The position numbers and the translations under genes are program-made. From positions 48,851 to 112,850 of the forward strand of contig CATWQE010000002.1 of assembly GCA_958352855.1 (NCBI GenBank): a stretch of 64,000 nt of DNA, read 5' to 3'. The first letter of the stretch is position 1; each line of letters opens with the position of its first letter. The notes beneath the pieces are model-generated. The model worked only from the letters and a program-made list of their open reading frames with translations. It ran no database searches and was not told the origin of the DNA. Of this stretch, positions 61,564 through 64,000 are shown piece by piece. The DNA comes from an uncultured Bacillota bacterium (GTDB lineage: Bacteria > Bacillota > Clostridia > Lachnospirales > Lachnospiraceae).

Positions 61564-62520
61564 TTAAAATCTATTGTACTTACTCATTAATCCCTCTATT
61601 TTTTCCTTATCCAGAAAAATCAAGTTATTCTTTAAAGGGTATTCCGTCACACCTTCTATTATTTTTTCCACTGCATTTTGCGTAAATTTTCCTGAAATCG
61701 CAATAATAACTTTAGATACCCTTACTTTATTTCTTGAATACACATCATAATATGGCATTGAAAAAGAGTCTTTCGCTTGTTGAATCAATTCGTTAATCTC
61801 TCCCTGAGCACCACCAGATACATCTCCATACTTTACCTGCACTCCATAATACTCATAATCATCAAATTCTGTTCTGCGTGCAAATGTAATATCTTTTCCA
61901 AATTCCTTGTTTCCATGATTATATTTTACATTTGCAAATCCCAACTTACGAAACAATGGAAGTAATATCTTAATTGTAAATTCATTTTCTTTTGCACAAT
62001 CATCTATTTTAGAAAACGGAGAACCTAAAGTAATATCTGTTGCACCTTCTATTTCGCCATATATCTGTTCCATATTACTCAGCAATTCACTCATATCATC
62101 CGTATAAATTTTTGTACTATATGCCAAATGGATATAAGCTCCATCATCATCATAGTTTTCTAAATGGACATCTCCTACCTCTTTTGAACGCTCTTCTATT
62201 ACATCCCTTTTTGTCTCCATATATAGTTTAAGTCCTATTGGTCCATCCCAATATTTTCTAGTAATAAGTTCATCATAAATAACCTGAAACTCATTTTTAC
62301 CAACTTTTACAAAAGTCATAGGAACAGATACCATTATTACTGAAGAATCTTTTGACTCACATACTTCAATTTGAAAATTATCCGGAATATCCTCAACTCT
62401 TATTTGTTTTAATACAGCTTTGGGGATAATTGCCCTTTCTTCATCTTCAACATATTCTTCTCCATCTATCACCAAAGAACACATATCATCTTCTTCATTA
62501 GAATACACAACCGTTGCCAT
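61564..62520 (-). CDS. Mrr-like PD-(D/E)XK restriction endonuclease domain protein
   Basis: A 318-residue protein with an unrecognised N-terminal half (1-170) and a C-terminal nuclease domain. Visible catalytic motif: ENEFTIKILLPLFRKLGF (Glu180), FGKDITF (Asp210) and YYGVQVKYGDVSGG (Gln228-x-Lys230), the QxK form common in Mrr-type enzymes. I choose ATG 62520 with GGAGG upstream; the frame is open further without a site. No methyltransferase lies nearby, so it would act on modified DNA or be controlled otherwise (inference). Confidence 0.75.
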   Translation of the reverse strand: MATVVYSNEEDDMCSLVIDGEEYVEDEERAIIPKAVLKQIRVEDIPDNFQIEVCESKDSSVIMVSVPMTFVKVGKNEFQVIYDELITRKYWDGPIGLKLYMETKRDVIEERSKEVGDVHLENYDDDGAYIHLAYSTKIYTDDMSELLSNMEQIYGEIEGATDITLGSPFSKIDDCAKENEFTIKILLPLFRKLGFANVKYNHGNKEFGKDITFARRTEFDDYEYYGVQVKYGDVSGGAQGEINELIQQAKDSFSMPYYDVYSRNKVRVSKVIIAISGKFTQNAVEKIIEGVTEYPLKNNLIFLDKEKIEGLMSKYNRF

Positions 62521-62581
62521 TTCTCTGCCTCCTAACTTTATATCCATATTTCTATATCGGAATATATTATCTCCTTCCATA

Positions 62582-63835
62582 CTAAAACTCCAAACTATCC
62601 TCATTGAGCAGAAAATATTTCATGCCCATGATCACAAAGCCTTCCTCATTTCTCCAAGGCTTTTTTGTTCCATTTACTATAACAATCTTCTTAAATGAAT
62701 CCGGAATATTTCGGAGTGAATTAAGTTCCTGTGTTTGCTTTTCCTCAGAAGTCATATCATAAGCCACCTGAATGTAATATCTCTGACTGCCCTGGTTTAC
62801 TACAAAATCAACCTCTAGCTGCTTATGAACTCTCTTTCCTTCACTATTCTTTGCAAATACATCCACAATACCAACATCTACATTGTAGCCACGCACAAGC
62901 AGCTCATTATAAACAATGTTCTCCATAATATGCGTAGGCTCCTGCTGTCTGAAGTTCAGTCTTGCATTTCTAAGTCCAACATCTGAAAAATAATATTTCA
63001 GATTTGCCCCCACATATTTTCTACCTTTAATATCATACCGGCCCGCTTTAGAAATCAAAAATGCCTCTGCCAAATAATCAATATGGTTAGATATGGTTTT
63101 ATTACTATAATTGACACCTCGTTCACTTTTAAAGGTATTTGATATTTTGGTTGGATTTGTAGGGGCTCCTATGGCAGAAGCAAGAATATCCACCAAAGTT
63201 CCAATCTCATCAACATTTTGAATTCTGTTTCTCTCTACCACATCCTTGATATAAACATTGGCAAAAATATTTTTAAGATACTCCGCCTTCTGGCGTTCTA
63301 CAGAAAATTGTGCCACTTGTGGTAAACCACCGTATATCATATACTCTTCCCAAGCATCATCATAATCTCCATCATAAGCCGCATAGAACTCTGCAAAAGA
63401 CAACGGATAAATTCTTATCTCATCTCCTCTGCCTCTAAATTCAGTTACAATGTCACTAGATAAAAATTTAGAATTACTACCGGTTACATATACATCAATA
63501 TTGCTTATGCGTAGCAGACTGTTCAGTACCTCTTCAAATCGTGGCATAAACTGTACTTCATCCAAGAGCAGATAATACTTCTGTTCATCTTTCATTGCGT
63601 CTTTAATATGCTGATAGCACTTCTTTGGATCTCTCAGCTCCTCATTTTCAATGCCATCCAATGCAATCTCAATGATGTGTTCACTATCCACACCAGTCTC
63701 CAGTAAATATTTCTTAAACAACACGAATAACAGAAATGACTTGCCACATCTCCTGATTCCAGTAATAATCTTAATCATTCCATTATCTTTTCGTATCTTT
63801 AACTGTTCAAGGTATGAATCTCTCTTAATTTCCAT
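62582..63835 (-). CDS. AAA ATPase with DUF4143 domain
   Basis: A 417-residue protein with an AAA_14 domain (Walker A GIRRCGKS at 26-33; Walker B LLLDEVQ; VTGSN sensor) and a C-terminal DUF4143 domain (from about 200, ending in an LEVDFVVN nuclease-like segment with QVAYDM). Such proteins are abundant in Clostridia and on mobile DNA; their role is unknown. ATG 63835 has GGAG upstream. It is 61 nt upstream of the endonuclease gene on the same strand. The promoter at 63882-63910 carries flanking palindromes. Confidence 0.87.
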   Translation of the reverse strand: MEIKRDSYLEQLKIRKDNGMIKIITGIRRCGKSFLLFVLFKKYLLETGVDSEHIIEIALDGIENEELRDPKKCYQHIKDAMKDEQKYYLLLDEVQFMPRFEEVLNSLLRISNIDVYVTGSNSKFLSSDIVTEFRGRGDEIRIYPLSFAEFYAAYDGDYDDAWEEYMIYGGLPQVAQFSVERQKAEYLKNIFANVYIKDVVERNRIQNVDEIGTLVDILASAIGAPTNPTKISNTFKSERGVNYSNKTISNHIDYLAEAFLISKAGRYDIKGRKYVGANLKYYFSDVGLRNARLNFRQQEPTHIMENIVYNELLVRGYNVDVGIVDVFAKNSEGKRVHKQLEVDFVVNQGSQRYYIQVAYDMTSEEKQTQELNSLRNIPDSFKKIVIVNGTKKPWRNEEGFVIMGMKYFLLNEDSLEF

Positions 63836-63854
63836 AGTGTCACTCCTTGTTTTT

Positions 63855-63940
63855 GTGCATTGCACGAATTTAGGTAATAATATTTTACCACTAAATTATT
63901 TTTGCTTCAATAGTCATTACTATTTTTTGTGCATTTGCAC
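63855..63940 (-). promoter_or_regulatory. Promoter of the DUF4143 ATPase flanked by two matching palindromes
   Basis: Minus strand TTGAAG (63905-63910) and TAAAAT (63882-63887) have a 17-base spacer. A GTGCA-T-TGCAC palindrome (63855-63865) lies just downstream of the start and a GTGCA-TT-TGCAC copy (63929-63940) just upstream of the -35. Their centres are about 74 bp apart, near seven helical turns. This suggests a repressor that loops the promoter (inference). Confidence 0.5.
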
Positions 63941-64000
63941 TTTTTTATGCTGATGACAGTATACAGGTCAATTCAGAGACAGGCAAGTAAATCAGTATTT

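Overview
The window looks like the chromosome of a low-to-mid GC Bacillota, most likely a gut Lachnospiraceae (Blautia/Ruminococcus-like). This is inferred from the gene families: ECF transporter module, PurO-type IMP cyclohydrolase with a separate AICAR transformylase, meso-diaminopimelate dehydrogenase, YitT and DegV proteins, AGGAGG ribosome sites throughout, and a C. difficile-like SPKTG sortase signal. No rRNA, tRNA or CRISPR array was seen.

Layout. 1-2.9 kb: minus-strand pyrimidine genes pyrC-pyrF-pyrK, pyrK cut by the edge. 3.0-3.4 kb: a cold-shock gene with a long structured leader. 3.4-9.25 kb: a YitT protein behind a leader terminator, then ecfA1-ecfA2-ecfT-truA and a HAD-GNAT fusion. 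9.25-15.6 kb: the proteostasis block tig-clpP-clpX-lon-engB. 15.7-23.1 kb: mixed accessory genes (DJ-1, GNATs, CYTH, XRE plus membrane partner, an orphan ABC binding lipoprotein, RhuM, LysR). 23.46-25.54 kb: an apparently intact IS1182-type element beside degenerate 52-nt repeats. 25.5-31.4 kb: ridA, a nuclease-helicase, Mrp, a CsoR-type regulator, xpt and an ECF S component. 31.4-35.6 kb: the operon exoA-selD-dinB-small Cys protein-GNAT. 35.7-42.7 kb: a PurF homologue without its glutaminase cysteine, a second YitT, ddh, an NSS transporter, and purO plus AICAR transformylase behind a ZTP riboswitch. 42.75-47.5 kb: map, GNAT, a candidate non-coding RNA, a DUF368 lipid translocase, DegV and a DUF3048 lipoprotein. 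47.7-52.8 kb: a glycoside-use locus (GPH transporter, GH2 enzyme, divergent AraC regulator). 52.9-54.7 kb: a sortase-anchored surface protein.

From about 54.8 kb to the right edge the DNA becomes clearly AT-rich and holds broken insertion sequences (IS3, IS256, an AAA-ATPase-like remnant) and an island that looks like a defence locus. On the minus strand it runs: DUF4143-type ATPase, Mrr-like restriction endonuclease, DUF3800 nuclease-fold protein, then a tightly coupled trio of a divergent DUF262 protein with an altered active-site motif, a DUF3696-type SMC/OLD-like ATPase and an unrecognised 283-residue protein; a separate five-helix membrane protein lies further downstream. The trio is the best candidate for an undescribed system here. 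Its defence role is inferred from domain types, coupling and neighbourhood only.

Other notable points are the GATase-dead PurF-like protein, the promoter-to-terminator transcript at 44.3-44.5 kb, and a compact structured inverted repeat near 19.9 kb.
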